64,000 bases of DNA from Nothophaeocryptopus gaeumannii (lineage: Eukaryota > Ascomycota > Dothideomycetes > Mycosphaerellales > Mycosphaerellaceae), in NCBI GenBank assembly GCA_031771865.1, contig JASISA010000027.1, positions 124,001-188,000 of the forward strand. Direction: 5' to 3'. This document shows, piece after piece, positions 11,094 to 21,334 of the stretch. Numbering within the stretch: position 1 is the first letter of the stretch; each line of letters opens with the position of its first letter. A program made the position numbers and the translations under genes. A model generated the notes under the pieces. It was not told the origin of the DNA. It saw nothing but the letters and a program-made list of their open reading frames with translations, and searched no databases.

Positions 11094-12293
11094 TCAAGAC
11101 TGACTCAACACCCATCCAATCCCCGCCAAAAGATTCGTCACATAAGTCTGCGCCTCTGGGATGGGAGGGAAGATCCAGAAGTAATGTGGGAAACCAGGAT
11201 AACTATCACCCCACTCGTCAGCATTACATCCTCACCACACAATACCCAACCCTTCCAATAATCCAACCCTTCCTATCGTCAAGGGGAACAACTCACTGAT
11301 CATGCTTCGTCTTTACCCCGGCCTCTTTCAACGCCTCCTCCATAACATACGCATCATCCCTCAACGGATCAAATTCACACGAAGTGAAATACACCGGAGG
11401 GTAATTCTTGTGATTCTCCGTTGCGAGGAGTGTGAATGCATCTGGGTCATTGGGGTCGGCTTTGAGGTACCTAAATCGCACAAACAAACACCTATCAGTA
11501 CGGTTTGCCTCACTGCGAGGGTGGATGGGCAAGCAGGGTGTGTGGAACTTACTTATAAAATATTTCCATACTCTCCTTATCAATAACCGGCGTCCCCTTT
11601 TCATTGTCTTTGTAAGAGGTATGTTTCGATTTGTATTTGTCTGGAACACTGTCCCAATGCGTCGTACAAGGGACCATAGCGATGATTCCTTTCAAGCTGC
11701 TCTTCAGTTGCGGGTCTTTGACGACTTGGTTGGCGATTTGTAAGGCGAGGGCGCCTCCTGCTGAGCCGCCAATTGTGTAGAACTTGTTGGGGTCGCCGTT
11801 GAAGGTGGAGGCGTTGGCATGAGCCTGTGGGACACAGGAATGTCAGAAAGGAAGGGGAGGGAAAGTGGATGAGAAGATGAGATACCCATTTGTAGACTTT
11901 CATACAGTCGTTCAGTTGAGTTGGCCAGACGTGCTCCGGGCTGAGTCTGTAGTCGATGTTGACAACAGCGCTGCCAGTGTGCTCACTGACGACGCCACAG
12001 AGCAGATGATCTGAGTTGAGATCTCCAGTCATGTACCCTCCGCCGTGTGTCCAGATGGCTGTTGGGAATGGTCCGCTCTTTCCTTTGGGCGTGTAGATGC
12101 GATACTTGATCCCATCGACATCTCCCTCCTTGACGTCGACGTTCTCGGTGAATGCTGGCATCAAGGGGACCAGAGCTGCCACGAGCTGATCATACATGCC
12201 CTTGATCTCTTCTGGTGTGCCATGAAGAATGGCTCGACCGCCGCTGGCAGCTTCCCACTGCTTCCATGATTCTGCGTAGTCTCCGGCAGGCAT
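11094..12293 (-). CDS. HSL-family alpha/beta hydrolase (esterase), four exons
   Basis: Exons 12293-11886, 11824-11553, 11470-11297 and 11202-11094 join in frame to 320 residues, the usual length for hormone-sensitive-lipase-type esterases (alpha/beta hydrolase fold-3). The oxyanion motif is visible as WTHGGGYMTGD. The nucleophile elbow is GGSAGGALA. The acid is in CEFDPLRDDAYV, and the histidine lies in YPGFPHYFWIFP of the last exon. The enzyme should cleave short-chain carboxyl esters. No signal peptide is seen. ATG 12293 (MPAGDYAESW) is preferred. An upstream in-frame ATG at 12359 would add 22 residues, but a good intron acceptor (TTAAC...CACAG) lies just after it, suggesting a spliced leader. 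Nothing nearby points to a pathway. Confidence 0.88.
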
Positions 12294-13677
12294 GTTTGCG
12301 AACGGAACCAAGGCGAAGTTGGAAAGTGTTCGTGTTTCTGTGGATGTTAAGAGACTCAAGAGGAAAGAAGAGTTGACACTTGTGAATGAAAATGCTGGAA
12401 GTTGACGAGCTCTGTGCGACTCGTTTGAGGAGTCGCAACGAGCTCTTCCAGCACCAAGCCATCTTTATAGACTTACCTCACAATGGACATCGTCTCCCAC
12501 AGCTTGACGCGACTTTCATCACCAACCGCAGCTGAAGGGTCTGAGAGCTGGAGGCGCATGAGGGGCCTGGCCTTCAGCTAAACTCAAAAGTTGCTCCAAC
12601 CGAGCTCCTACTCCGGATGGGGCTGCTTCATCCCCGCCTCGCATGAAGGCCTGACTTGGCTCAACGCTAGCCGTAATGCACGATTTACGTTCAGACGTGT
12701 GTTGGACGGACGGTTGCAAGCCTGACATCCCATGCGATTCGGGCAGTAGTGTACGGCCATAGAAGACTCCAATCCACTGCCATCCGTATCACGCTCAGCA
12801 GCTGAGGAGATTTGCGATGCTTGATTGGCGTTGATGTAGTTGTAGCTGCTGCATTTCTCCAGATGTTCTGACTAGAGAGGCGTTTTTGTCCGCTGACTTT
12901 CAGCCTCATAGAGGCGAGCGTAGTGTTGGAAAGCCTCACGACTTGGCTATCAGGCCATGATTGGGGGTCTGCTGTCGTGGTTGTCTCTCACCGGCATGAC
13001 AGCTGTCGTCAAAACTCCATAAGTGGGCATCGTATATGTCGTATCTCTGATCAGGCTGTCGTCCTGCTCCCGGAGCTGGCGCTGCTTTGCGAACATGACC
13101 AGATCCCATTAACGGTGGCCTACGTGGATTTGATGAAAGCCTCAATTCGTTGAACGCTCCACAAGGCGCTTCGACCAGCTGCCGACTTGTGAAGATATTG
13201 CGAGCTCCATGCAGTTAGCGTTGCGCAGCCTCTCTTGTCGCCAGTATGGTGAGACTTGGAAGGCTGTAGAGCAAGAGAAGGGAGTCCGAATCTCGCGTGT
13301 CAGTTCGAGCTCCAGAAATTTCCCCGGGAATGGCGTTTGAGATGTGCTGACGGATGTCATCGCGAAGGAAGAAGCAGACGCGTCTTCCAGAATGTCGAAC
13401 TTGCCAAGACATTCTGCCTGAGGCAATAGACCGTCATTCAAATATGTCTCGAAGGGATTGAACATTAGGCAATGGTATGAGAGTATGGAGTGTCTGGCAA
13501 TCTGATGACGGCTGAGCATTGAAGATCTTGGTATTCGTAGCTAATATGGAGCACGCCTCGATGCCAGGAGGCGTCTTTTGGCTCCCGCTGTTCATGCGAC
13601 TTACATGATGGCATCTTCCCAAATCAATCCTTGAGCCCCAACGCCGCCGCCTTTTGATACAAGCATAGTCGAAACGC
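12294..13677. other. 1.4-kb interval between esterase and RPS4
   Basis: It contains the esterase promoter at its left end and the RPS4 3' flank at its right. Open frames on both strands (for example 12691-12939 and 13142-13519, minus) are short and low in recognisable features. I see no gene that can be supported. Confidence 0.35.
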
Positions 13678-14675
13678 TTAGTTGCCAGCAAGAGCGTAGG
13701 CGCGTCTGCGGTCACGCTCCTCGGCGATGGAGAGCTTGACACCCTTGCCCTTGGGCAGGGAGATCCATGGCTTCTCACGGCCAATGACGAAGACGTTGGA
13801 CTCACGAGTAGCGAACTCGTTGTCGATGGCGTCCTTGATGTGAACGATGTTGAAACCACCGTCGTGGCGCTCACGGTGGGTAATGACGCCGACACGACCC
13901 ATGTTGCGACCACCGGTGGCCATGGCGATGACACCAGTGTCGAAGCGGATGAAGTCGTCAATCTTGCCTGTCAAAAGTGTTAGAGACAGAACTTTTCTTC
14001 TGTGCAAGATTTTGTGTATCCTTACCAGTCTCGAGGTTGACCTTGACGGTGTCGTTGACCTTGATGGCCGGGTCTGGGTAGCGGATCCTATTATCCATAT
14101 CAGCGCACTGGCTTCAACCAAAGCTTGGTCCAACGTCTGATAGACGTCGCAACCACGAAGTACAAGACTTACGTGCGCGCGTCATGCGTAACCAAGAATG
14201 GGATGCCGCCCTTGCCCAACTGCACTCTCTTGACCTTGCCCAACTTGTATGCGGCCTCCTCTTCTGTGATGCGGTGGACGGTGAAGCGGCCTTTGGTGTC
14301 GTAGACGAGGCGGAAGTTCTCGCCGGTCTTCTCGATGCCGATGACGTCCATGAAACCGGCTGGGTAGGTTGGGTCGGTGCGGACCTTGCCATCGACCTTG
14401 ATCAGGCGCTGCATGACAATGGCCTTGGTCTCGCGGCCGTTGAGGGCGTACTTCAGACTATCAAGCCGAAGATGTCAGTGTCGTCCTGAATGTGATGCAA
14501 CCCTTGGATTGAGGGATTTGTACCGGTTGCGAATGAAGACGATGAGCGGCATGCAGTCGCGCAGCTTGTGCGGACCGGGAGATGCCTTTGGAGCATAGGA
14601 ACCGCTGAGCTTGTCAAGCAGCCAGTGCGATGGCGCTGACAGACGCTTCTGGTGCTTCTTAGGTCCTCTGCCCAT
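13678..14675 (-). CDS. RPS4: 40S ribosomal protein S4 (eS4), four exons
   Basis: Exons 14675-14524, 14457-14173, 14087-14026 and 13967-13678 join in frame to 262 residues, one longer than yeast Rps4. The protein begins MGRGPKKHQKRLSAP. It contains the S4 RNA-binding region (KAIVMQRLIKVDGKVRTD), the central TYPAGFMDVI and DTKGRFTVHRIT segments, and the C-terminal KOW part (TGGRNMGRVGVI). It ends near LSIAEERDRRRAYALAGN. It is a structural protein of the small ribosomal subunit on the solvent side. All introns have GT...AG ends; ribosomal protein introns may host snoRNAs, but I could not identify one here. This is an intact housekeeping gene and a good control for the quality of the local sequence. 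Confidence 0.98.
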
Positions 14676-15297
14676 GTTGTCGACTGTGTGGTTAGTATCG
14701 GGAGGCTGATCACACGAACATCGAGCAGGCAGGAAATCGCAGAGAAGTTGGGGCATTTCTTGAGATAGCACTAGGCTACTCCCGCTGTGTGCGGCTTGGC
14801 GTCAAGCGGTCCGTGCATTGGAAGCTTCCTGAGGCCGCCATCAATGTGCCTTCACAATTCACGAACAACATGACTTGCGGTCTGCCGTCTTTGCATACTT
14901 TGTGCTTCATGCTTCATGCTTCATGCTTCATCAGACAACACGTCGTCCCATCATGACGTTTCACTGCTGTGAATCTTTCATAAAAGGAATCAGCGGTCGA
15001 TGAAGAAGCAGCTGCATCCAGACAGACGACATCGAAGTCGAAAGTGACACAGGACACATGGTCGTCAAGCCTCCAAGTTCCACGGCATGTCCCTGAGGAG
15101 CTGGTCTCGCGAATGTAGTGATGCTGAGCCTGATCCCACACGCATTGTCTCAATACATGTGCCTTGAGCCTTTCCGCCGAGAGCTTGAGCTAGAATTAGA
15201 CGTCATGGGTCTGAGAACTTTGAAGTCTCGAGACTCTTGGAAGCTGTCTTACAGTCCTCCTCATTCTATCTTCGCTCTCTAGATTGCTGACAACAGC
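14676..15297. promoter_or_regulatory. Divergent promoter region between RPS4 and an alcohol dehydrogenase
   Basis: The start codons of two outward-facing genes flank 622 bases. The stretch includes a small 7-bp tandem repeat (separate entry). An antisense open frame at 14914-15153 has no support. Confidence 0.4.
14904..14931. repeat. Four tandem copies of a 7-bp unit
   Basis: The unit GCTTCAT is repeated four times without a mismatch, in the intergenic region between RPS4 and the dehydrogenase gene. It is a simple microsatellite. Confidence 0.85.
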
Positions 15298-16338
15298 ATG
15301 GCGTTATCTGAGCACAAGCTGGCCACCTTCTACTTCGACGCTGCCAGCAAGAGCTTCTCCGAGAAGTCCACCACAAAGAAGCTTGGCTACAACGACGTAC
15401 TCATCAAGACCTCCCATTCTGGCATCTGCTTTACAGACGTCCATGCCAAAGACAAAGAATGCGGCCTTGGTCATGAAGGCGTTGGCGAGGTCGTCGAAAT
15501 TGGTCCCGCTGTGAAACATCTCAAATCCGGCGACAGAGTTGGCTGGGGGTGGCTGATAACCTCCTGCGGCCACTGCTCCACATGCGTGACTGGATACCGA
15601 CAGTACTGTTCTGAGGCTCGCGGATTTGCCTTCGCTGATCTGGACCAAGGAGCCTTCAGCGACTACCGGATCATCCACTCGGAGTTTGCCTATCTACTGC
15701 CAGAGGGTATCTCGTCTGTCAATGCGGCGCCGCTGATGTGTGCTGGAGCTTCGGTTTACGAGGCTCTGGATGCTGCTGGTGCTAGGCCAAATGACAGGAT
15801 CGGCGTTGTGGGCATCGGAGGTCTAGGTCATATGGCGATCCTCTTCGCGAAGGCTATGGGCTGCAGCGTGACAGGGATTTCGAACGGCAACCGCAAGATG
15901 AATGACGCTTTCGAACTTGGCGCTGACGAGTTCCGTGATTCGAACAACATTGGCACAGTCAACCGTCGTGCTCAGGCCGCAAATGATGCAAACCCGATGA
16001 ACATCAACGTCTTGCTCATTACATCGAACGCCGTTCCGTCCCTGGAGACTGTGCTGCCGCTTCTTGCACGAAGGGCTACCATTGTGCTTATGACGATCCA
16101 GTTGGAGCCTCTCGCGGTGCCGTACATGCAGTTTGTTTTACCCGGGCACCGCCTGATAGCTTCAACCGAAGCCTCGCGCGAGAACCACATCAAGATGCTG
16201 GAGTTTGCGGACCGGCATCAGATCCAGCCTTGGGTGGAGTCTTTCGATATGACCTCGGAAGGGCTTTCAGAGGCTTTCCGGCGTCTCGAGAAGGGCCAGA
16301 TGAGGTACCGTGGGGTTCTTACACGGAAGTCGACGTGA
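15298..16338 (+). CDS. Zinc-dependent alcohol dehydrogenase (MDR superfamily)
   Basis: An intact single-exon gene of 346 residues. The catalytic zinc site is marked by Cys44 (SGICFTD) and the GHE at residues 58-60. The structural zinc cysteines are at 90, 93, 96 and 104 in SCGHCSTCVTGYRQYC. The Rossmann fold carries GIGGLG at residues 172-177. The layout matches medium-chain dehydrogenases that oxidise alcohols or reduce aldehydes with NAD(P)H, close to the cinnamyl-alcohol/ADH6-like branch. After the Rossmann motif, SNGNRK is compatible with NADPH use, but this is only an inference. No signal peptide is present. The neighbours do not suggest a pathway. Confidence 0.92.
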   Translation: MALSEHKLATFYFDAASKSFSEKSTTKKLGYNDVLIKTSHSGICFTDVHAKDKECGLGHEGVGEVVEIGPAVKHLKSGDRVGWGWLITSCGHCSTCVTGYRQYCSEARGFAFADLDQGAFSDYRIIHSEFAYLLPEGISSVNAAPLMCAGASVYEALDAAGARPNDRIGVVGIGGLGHMAILFAKAMGCSVTGISNGNRKMNDAFELGADEFRDSNNIGTVNRRAQAANDANPMNINVLLITSNAVPSLETVLPLLARRATIVLMTIQLEPLAVPYMQFVLPGHRLIASTEASRENHIKMLEFADRHQIQPWVESFDMTSEGLSEAFRRLEKGQMRYRGVLTRKST

Positions 16339-16745
16339 CCAACTGCATCATATGGAAGGAAGGACTTTTTCATGCGCGAGCTTTCCATGCCCATCGCGAG
16401 GTGGAAGGAGTGGAATATGTGTGAATTCAAAGCTTGGGTTACTTTTTTCGAGCAATGCAGCTTCATATGGCTCTCTTTCACATGGCCCTCTTTCACTACT
16501 AGCGTCAACGCACGGTCCAAGGGCAATTCGCCATGCCCTCCCACGGACTTCGCAAACCCGCCCGACACCGAAAATCACTTTCTCAGTCCGAAATTCATCA
16601 GACGTCAACGACATGCATCTTAGGCGGCTTAGTTCGAGCATGACTTCGGGTTCTGCACCAAATGGTGGTAACTTTATCCACAGCAAACAACTACGAGAAA
16701 CATCACTGACTCGACTTTGCAGCCCTCGACCGCGCGCCGACCCTC
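16339..16745. other. Short intergenic stretch upstream of the 2EXR gene
   Basis: About 400 bases between two plus-strand genes. No conserved protein, repeat or RNA is seen. It must contain the promoter of the gene at 16746. Confidence 0.35.
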
Positions 16746-17304
16746 ATGCCACCTACAGACTCGAATGCCGCTCACGAGGTGCAGATGCCCGACGCTATTC
16801 CACCGGCGTCATCATTGACTCACGTGAACGACGCGAACCCCTTCTTCAAGCTACCCGGCGAAATCCGAAATGAGATCTACATCTTGGCCATGCACTCTAA
16901 CCACCCGCCGGCGAAAGATGATTGCGTCGTACAAGAAAACGGACGCGCCTACGTAAAGAAGTCATTGTGGCTCAAGCTCTTCTTGACCCCATTCTCCGCC
17001 AACACATGTCGCGCCATGCGAGCCGAATGCTCATCCCTCTTCTGTCCCAAGGAGATCCTCGTCTACGATAGACCATCGCGCGAATATTGTCCCCTCGAGA
17101 ACATGAACTTCATCGAGTTCGATATCTCGTGGAGGGCTATGATCGATGGGCGCGTACTGTTCCGAGACGGTGGAAAAGGCCAAGGAGTATTGGCAGTCTT
17201 TGCTCAACGCTCACGACTTCTATGAGTGCGTGGCGATTGTCAGCTGGGATTACCGTATGGGCATCATGCCGTTGTGGAACATGGCCGAGAAGCGATATTA
17301 TTAG
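16746..17304 (+). pseudogene. 2EXR / F-box-like protein interrupted by one frameshift
   Basis: The frame from ATG 16746 encodes the fungal 2EXR-type start FFKLPGEIRNEIYILAM, followed by conserved-looking sequence up to about 17160 (NMNFIEFDISWRAMIDGR). In that frame it then degrades and stops at 17225. The next frame, from 17161 to the stop at 17302-17304, reads ETVEKAKEYWQSLLNAHDF and YECVAIVSWDYRMGIMPLW, which is clearly protein-like and continues the domain. No GT...AG pair near the switch explains it, so a one-base indel is the simplest reading. The family is large in fungi and is presumed to act in substrate recognition. Either it is a recent pseudogene or the assembly has an error here. 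Confidence 0.6.
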
Positions 17305-17642
17305 GATGAGGACGTGGGGGATGGTGAAGAGTGAGCAGGAGCGTGCAGGTACTGCAGGTGACTTTTGGGATGCGGGAGACAGGGCACGCAGAATTATCTT
17401 CGGCACAGGCCCAGTGTCAATGCTGCGCGGCCTCAATGTCTGGACCTGAAAGAAGGATGTGAGTAGGCTGCAAAGCTGGCCGGTGAAATCATCTGCTTGC
17501 TAGAGAACAAATAGAAGCGAAACAGGCACGTCGAGCAGAAACTGTCGCGCTGCGTCGCTAACTCTGCCATATGAAAACTTGACCCAAAATCTTGACCCAA
17601 AATCTTGACCCATATTAAAAGTTAATCCGCCCGCTCTCCAAC
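17305..17642. other. Interval with a 13-bp tandem repeat
   Basis: A stretch of 338 bases without a gene. From about 17578 to 17612 the unit CTTGACCCAAAAT occurs 2.7 times. Otherwise nothing is seen. Confidence 0.5.
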
Positions 17643-18043
17643 TCACTGATTCCACACCCTCCTCCACCCATCATCAAAATCTCTCCAGCGATGGAGCCTC
17701 TCCTCCACATCCCTACTCGAGTAGCCCTTCTTCCAAAATATTCCTACCACGAAGTCAGTCATTCTCCTTACCCATCCCACCCTCTCCACCCTCCGGTCTC
17801 GAAAGCTCTCACGGTCGACTTCACTCCCTTCCAGCGCTGTGGTCGAAACGCCCAGATGTGATACTCCGAGCTGGTTTTGCAAGAGATATCCCCGTCCTCT
17901 CTTTCATACCTCGGCGGCGCAACTCCAGGCGTGTACTCCGGTGGCGGCACATCGGTGGTGGGGAGGGGAGGTATCGATTCTGTAATTGACATTGCGAAGA
18001 GTTCCGATTCGGCCGGTGTTTCTATCGTGAGGTCTTGGAGCAA
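17643..18043 (-). CDS. Small hypothetical protein, probably two exons
   Basis: I do not recognise this protein. A minus-strand frame from 18043 encodes a proline-rich stretch (PPLPTTDVPPPEYTPG) followed by HIWAFRPQRWKGVKS. A GTAAGG donor near 17773 and a TAG acceptor about 59 bases on would join it in frame to DVEERLHRWRDFDDGWRRV, giving a Trp/Arg-rich tail that stops at 17643. Upstream of 18043 the frame stays open to a strong CTGAC...TAG acceptor near 18077, so there may be a further 5' exon. It follows the ketopantoate reductase gene on the same strand. The limits are uncertain. Confidence 0.35.
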
Positions 18044-18202
18044 ATTGCGGGCCAGCTGCCACGGGCCTCGTGTTTGACCTACGAATGGTCAGTAGACCCA
18101 CGCATGTTGCAATCTGCGCGCATAGATACAATACATCTGAAATGACGGAATCTGTACAAGTTGTTCAAATCTCCTATACAGCTCTGTACAAGATTACAGT
18201 CC

Positions 18203-19621
18203 TCACTCCCTGTTAATCCCCTCAGCACCAATTTTCCCCTCAACAGGCACAGCCTCCGCTCTCTCGCGTTGAGTCATCCTGCTCTTTCCAAGCACAGTTT
18301 GCATGATTGCATAATTGACCACAGCCTTGATGCCCAAGCCCTCTCCTCTCTTCACGATATATCCATTGATATAATCGATCTCAGTCGGGGCACCTCTTCT
18401 CACATCCGCCAACATACTCGAGATGTTGTTTTGAGTTTTTTCCGCTACTGATGTTACAAGCGTCTCCAGACGCTCCGCCGAGAACCTATTCGCAACGTTT
18501 GGAATACCTCGCAATTCCGGTAGGCTGCGCATGATGAGGCTTGTCTCAGCGAGCATGAGACGATAGGTGCGCGTGAGGTTGAAGTTATAAAGGAGGGAGC
18601 CATTGCGGTTGTCCAAGAGAGCTGTGAGTGGATTGAGGACACTGTTGACAGCTAACTTCTCCAATTGCAGCTGAAGCAGTTCGAGTGGTGTGAAAGCGAC
18701 GCACGCAAGGACGGGCGTTCGGGAGAGCGTCCGGACTAAGTATCGGCCTGAAGGAGGCAGTTCGTCAACTTGCTCCTCAGAGAGCTCGACAGGGTTATCG
18801 GTTCCGTAACCGTAACCGGTAGGTGTAGGAGGCCGTTCCGCTGGGTCGGCGAGACTCCGTTTCGGCACTGCACCTAGAGAGATCGTGCCGTGCCCGGCAT
18901 GCACCACGAAGAAGGGATCAACTTCTGCTTTTTCGGGTGGGACATTTGCGCCATGCGAGACAATGCCCTGCAAGTAACTTGGGCGAGTCGCTTCGTCAGG
19001 GAAAACGTTCTTATTGATGTCGTCGATCACGCCCATGCCATTCTGTAGGAAGCAGATTGTGGTGGCTTTTGATATCCGGTGTCGCAAAGCATATAACGCA
19101 GATTCCGTCCTGATCGTTTTCGTCGTGACGATGAGATTATGGATCGGCTCGTCGGAGATGGCATAGCTGCCAGGGTGTGACTCCTCACCCCGTACAGTGT
19201 CCACTGACTTATAGCCCGCCTGCTCTCCAGGCTCTTTCTCGCTCTGGGCGTTCTGCTTTTGTTGCTCCTCAACGATCTTCGCAGCTTCATGCACTTTGAT
19301 CCCAGCCTGATCGGCAAGACTATACACATCAATCCCAGGCTCCACCCTTACACCATGCTGTTTTCGCGCCTTGTCCGCAAGCTCGACATCAAAGCCACCT
19401 CGCGGGACAAGTTTTCCGTCGTCTGCCACTGTGATGGCTTTCCTGCCGCGCTCCCATGCCTGGAGTAGCTTATATCGGTGGAAGATCAGAGAAAGTGGTG
19501 GTGGATCCGGAAGTCCTCTCAAGCTATGTGCGACCAGCTTGCCGATGCTTCCAGTACCGACAACATGTATTCGATTTGGCACATCTCCCAAAGGAGCATA
19601 CTGTCTATCCACAGCAGACAT
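18203..19621 (-). CDS. 2-dehydropantoate 2-reductase (ketopantoate reductase, ApbA/PanE family)
   Basis: The frame encodes 472 residues. The NADPH-binding motif GTGSIG is at residues 22-27 (RIHVVGTGSIGKLVAHSLRG), and an Asn/Gly motif lies in CFLQNGMGVIDDIN. The C-terminal substrate domain includes KLAVNSVLNPLTALLDNRNG and a DVRRGAPTEIDYINGYIVKRG segment, which is the ApbA_C signature. The enzyme reduces ketopantoate to pantoate for pantothenate and coenzyme A synthesis. The open frame continues upstream from 19621 to a stop near 19929, with protein-like sequence (KSWWKEQQANSEAFSQQQY) but no ATG. The real protein probably starts in an upstream exon that I could not place. It is divergent from COQ4. 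Confidence 0.9.
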   Translation of the reverse strand: MSAVDRQYAPLGDVPNRIHVVGTGSIGKLVAHSLRGLPDPPPLSLIFHRYKLLQAWERGRKAITVADDGKLVPRGGFDVELADKARKQHGVRVEPGIDVYSLADQAGIKVHEAAKIVEEQQKQNAQSEKEPGEQAGYKSVDTVRGEESHPGSYAISDEPIHNLIVTTKTIRTESALYALRHRISKATTICFLQNGMGVIDDINKNVFPDEATRPSYLQGIVSHGANVPPEKAEVDPFFVVHAGHGTISLGAVPKRSLADPAERPPTPTGYGYGTDNPVELSEEQVDELPPSGRYLVRTLSRTPVLACVAFTPLELLQLQLEKLAVNSVLNPLTALLDNRNGSLLYNFNLTRTYRLMLAETSLIMRSLPELRGIPNVANRFSAERLETLVTSVAEKTQNNISSMLADVRRGAPTEIDYINGYIVKRGEGLGIKAVVNYAIMQTVLGKSRMTQRERAEAVPVEGKIGAEGINRE

Positions 19622-20095
19622 GGCGCTTCTCAGCTCTTGTGCAGCCCTCGGATCAAGCTCGCCTCGACCTTCCCGCTCTTCTGGCGTATATTGCTGTTGT
19701 GAGAATGCCTCGCTATTCGCTTGCTGTTCCTTCCACCAGGACTTATTCGTCGGGGTTGTTGTGGAGAAGTGAGATATGCAAGCGACGTCTGAGGTGAGGT
19801 TGAATGTGGCCGCCCGGCCGACAGTGTTGCTACCGAGGAAGCATGTTGTTGCGGTCCGCAGTATCCGTCGCGGGAGGTGGTAGAGAGATGTGAAAGACAG
19901 GTTGGTGGTAGAACTGGTATTGCTTCAGCTCATAGTATCGTTCGCTCGGTGTGAATGGTGTTGTAAAGGCAGTGGTAATGGTGAGAGATGATTGGAGATG
20001 TGGTGGCATTGGTGACGACATGAGGTTTTGACTTCGGGAATGCCAAGCCCGCAACCGCAACATTCACTCGACCTCGAGCTCCCTTCCATTGACTT
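19622..20095. promoter_or_regulatory. Divergent region between ketopantoate reductase and COQ4
   Basis: The roughly 470 bases between the two annotated starts must contain both promoters. The left part probably also holds the missing N-terminal coding sequence of the reductase (open minus frame up to about 19929). The minimal shared promoter is therefore near 19930-20095. Confidence 0.45.
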
Positions 20096-20995
20096 TTGCA
20101 TGTGATCTCACTACTCACAGCCCCATTGCCCAAGATGTCCAGCTCTCGAGCCCTCACGATGAATCGCCTCCTTTCCCTCCCACCCTGTATCCGAGCTCGC
20201 TCCTTCTCCGTCCTCAACCGCCCACCTCCAAATTACCCAGGCCATGTCCCCCTCACATGGATCGAACGAGGTGCCCTCGCAGTCGGCTCAGCATTCGGCT
20301 CCCTTCGAAACCCCTACCGCCACGATCTCATAGCCTCCTTAGGCGAAGCAACCGCTAAACCCTACTTCGTTTCCCGTCTTCGTCAGGCAATGCTCTCAAA
20401 CCCAACTGGTCGACGAATACTCCGTGACAAACCACGAATAACGAGCAAGACGATCAAGCTAGAGGAATTGAGAACATACCCCGAAAATAGTGTGGGGAAA
20501 GCATACGCAAATTGGCTAGATAAGGAGGGCGTTACGCCAGATACTAGGGATCAAGTAAAATACATCGACAATCCCGAAGAGGCCTACGTAATGCAACGCT
20601 ACCGCGAAACCCACGATTTCACACACGCCATCACCGGTCTTCCCGTCATAATCGAAGGTGAACTCGCCGTAAAAGCATTCGAGTTCGCAAACACTCTCCT
20701 GCCAATGACCGCGCTTTCTCTGGTAGCGATTGTGAGGTTGAAGCCGTTAGAGAGGAAGAGGTTCTTTGATATTTATTTGCCGTGGGCTGTGAAAAATGGA
20801 CTGAAGGCCGAGGAGGTGGTAAATATTTATTGGGAGGAGGAGTTGATGACGGATGTGGAGGTGTTGAGGGAGAGGTTGGGGATTGAGATGCCGTCGGATT
20901 TGAGGGAGATTCGGAAGGCATTGAGGGATCAGAAGAAGGCAGAGAAGGCTGCTAGGGAGGCTGGAGAGAAGATGGGCGCTGCGAGAGATGTTTGA
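20096..20995 (+). CDS. COQ4: Ubiquinone biosynthesis protein COQ4, mitochondrial
   Basis: An intact single-exon gene of 299 residues. The N-terminus is basic and rich in Arg, Ser and Leu, as expected for a mitochondrial presequence. The Coq4 fold follows, with PGHVPLTWIERGALAVGSAF and the hallmark metal motif HDFTH at residues 173-177 with the downstream Glu in GLPVIIEGE. A C-terminal ERKRFFDIYLPWAVKNGLK helix and a charged coiled tail complete it. Coq4 organises the coenzyme Q synthome on the matrix face of the inner membrane and takes part in ring decarboxylation/hydroxylation. In-frame ATGs also lie at residues 14 and 22; initiation at residue 22 (MNRLLSLPPCIRARSF) would give a cleaner presequence. 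Confidence 0.96.
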   Translation: MHVISLLTAPLPKMSSSRALTMNRLLSLPPCIRARSFSVLNRPPPNYPGHVPLTWIERGALAVGSAFGSLRNPYRHDLIASLGEATAKPYFVSRLRQAMLSNPTGRRILRDKPRITSKTIKLEELRTYPENSVGKAYANWLDKEGVTPDTRDQVKYIDNPEEAYVMQRYRETHDFTHAITGLPVIIEGELAVKAFEFANTLLPMTALSLVAIVRLKPLERKRFFDIYLPWAVKNGLKAEEVVNIYWEEELMTDVEVLRERLGIEMPSDLREIRKALRDQKKAEKAAREAGEKMGAARDV

Positions 20996-21334
20996 GGACA
21001 CTAGAATTTGAGGCTTGGCGAGGAAAAATACGAGACTGTATAGCATCAAAGCTCAATGGTTCTCGCCATATCGGAGCCGGCCGCTTGAGCAAAGAAATAA
21101 CCTCTCTGGTTTGTGAGCAAACTTATCGGTCCTGCGTCTCCAGTCCGCTCGACTTCAAAGTCACAATTGAAGTGTCGTGCAACATAACCTGATGGCTGAC
21201 TGGTAGCCACACGGTCATGCTGAAGCAGAAGGCTTAGCACTCTGCGCCTTTCGTTGCCTTAATATCCGTTCAGCTGGCTCCTTGCGACTCCATCTTCATT
21301 TTCTGCGTTCTCAACCAGATTTCCGACTCTGCAC
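20996..21334. other. Interval before the NACHT relic
   Basis: A stretch of 339 bases with no supported gene. A minus-strand frame at 21046-21240 has no family features. The N-terminal effector domain expected upstream of a NACHT domain was not recognised here. Confidence 0.35.
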
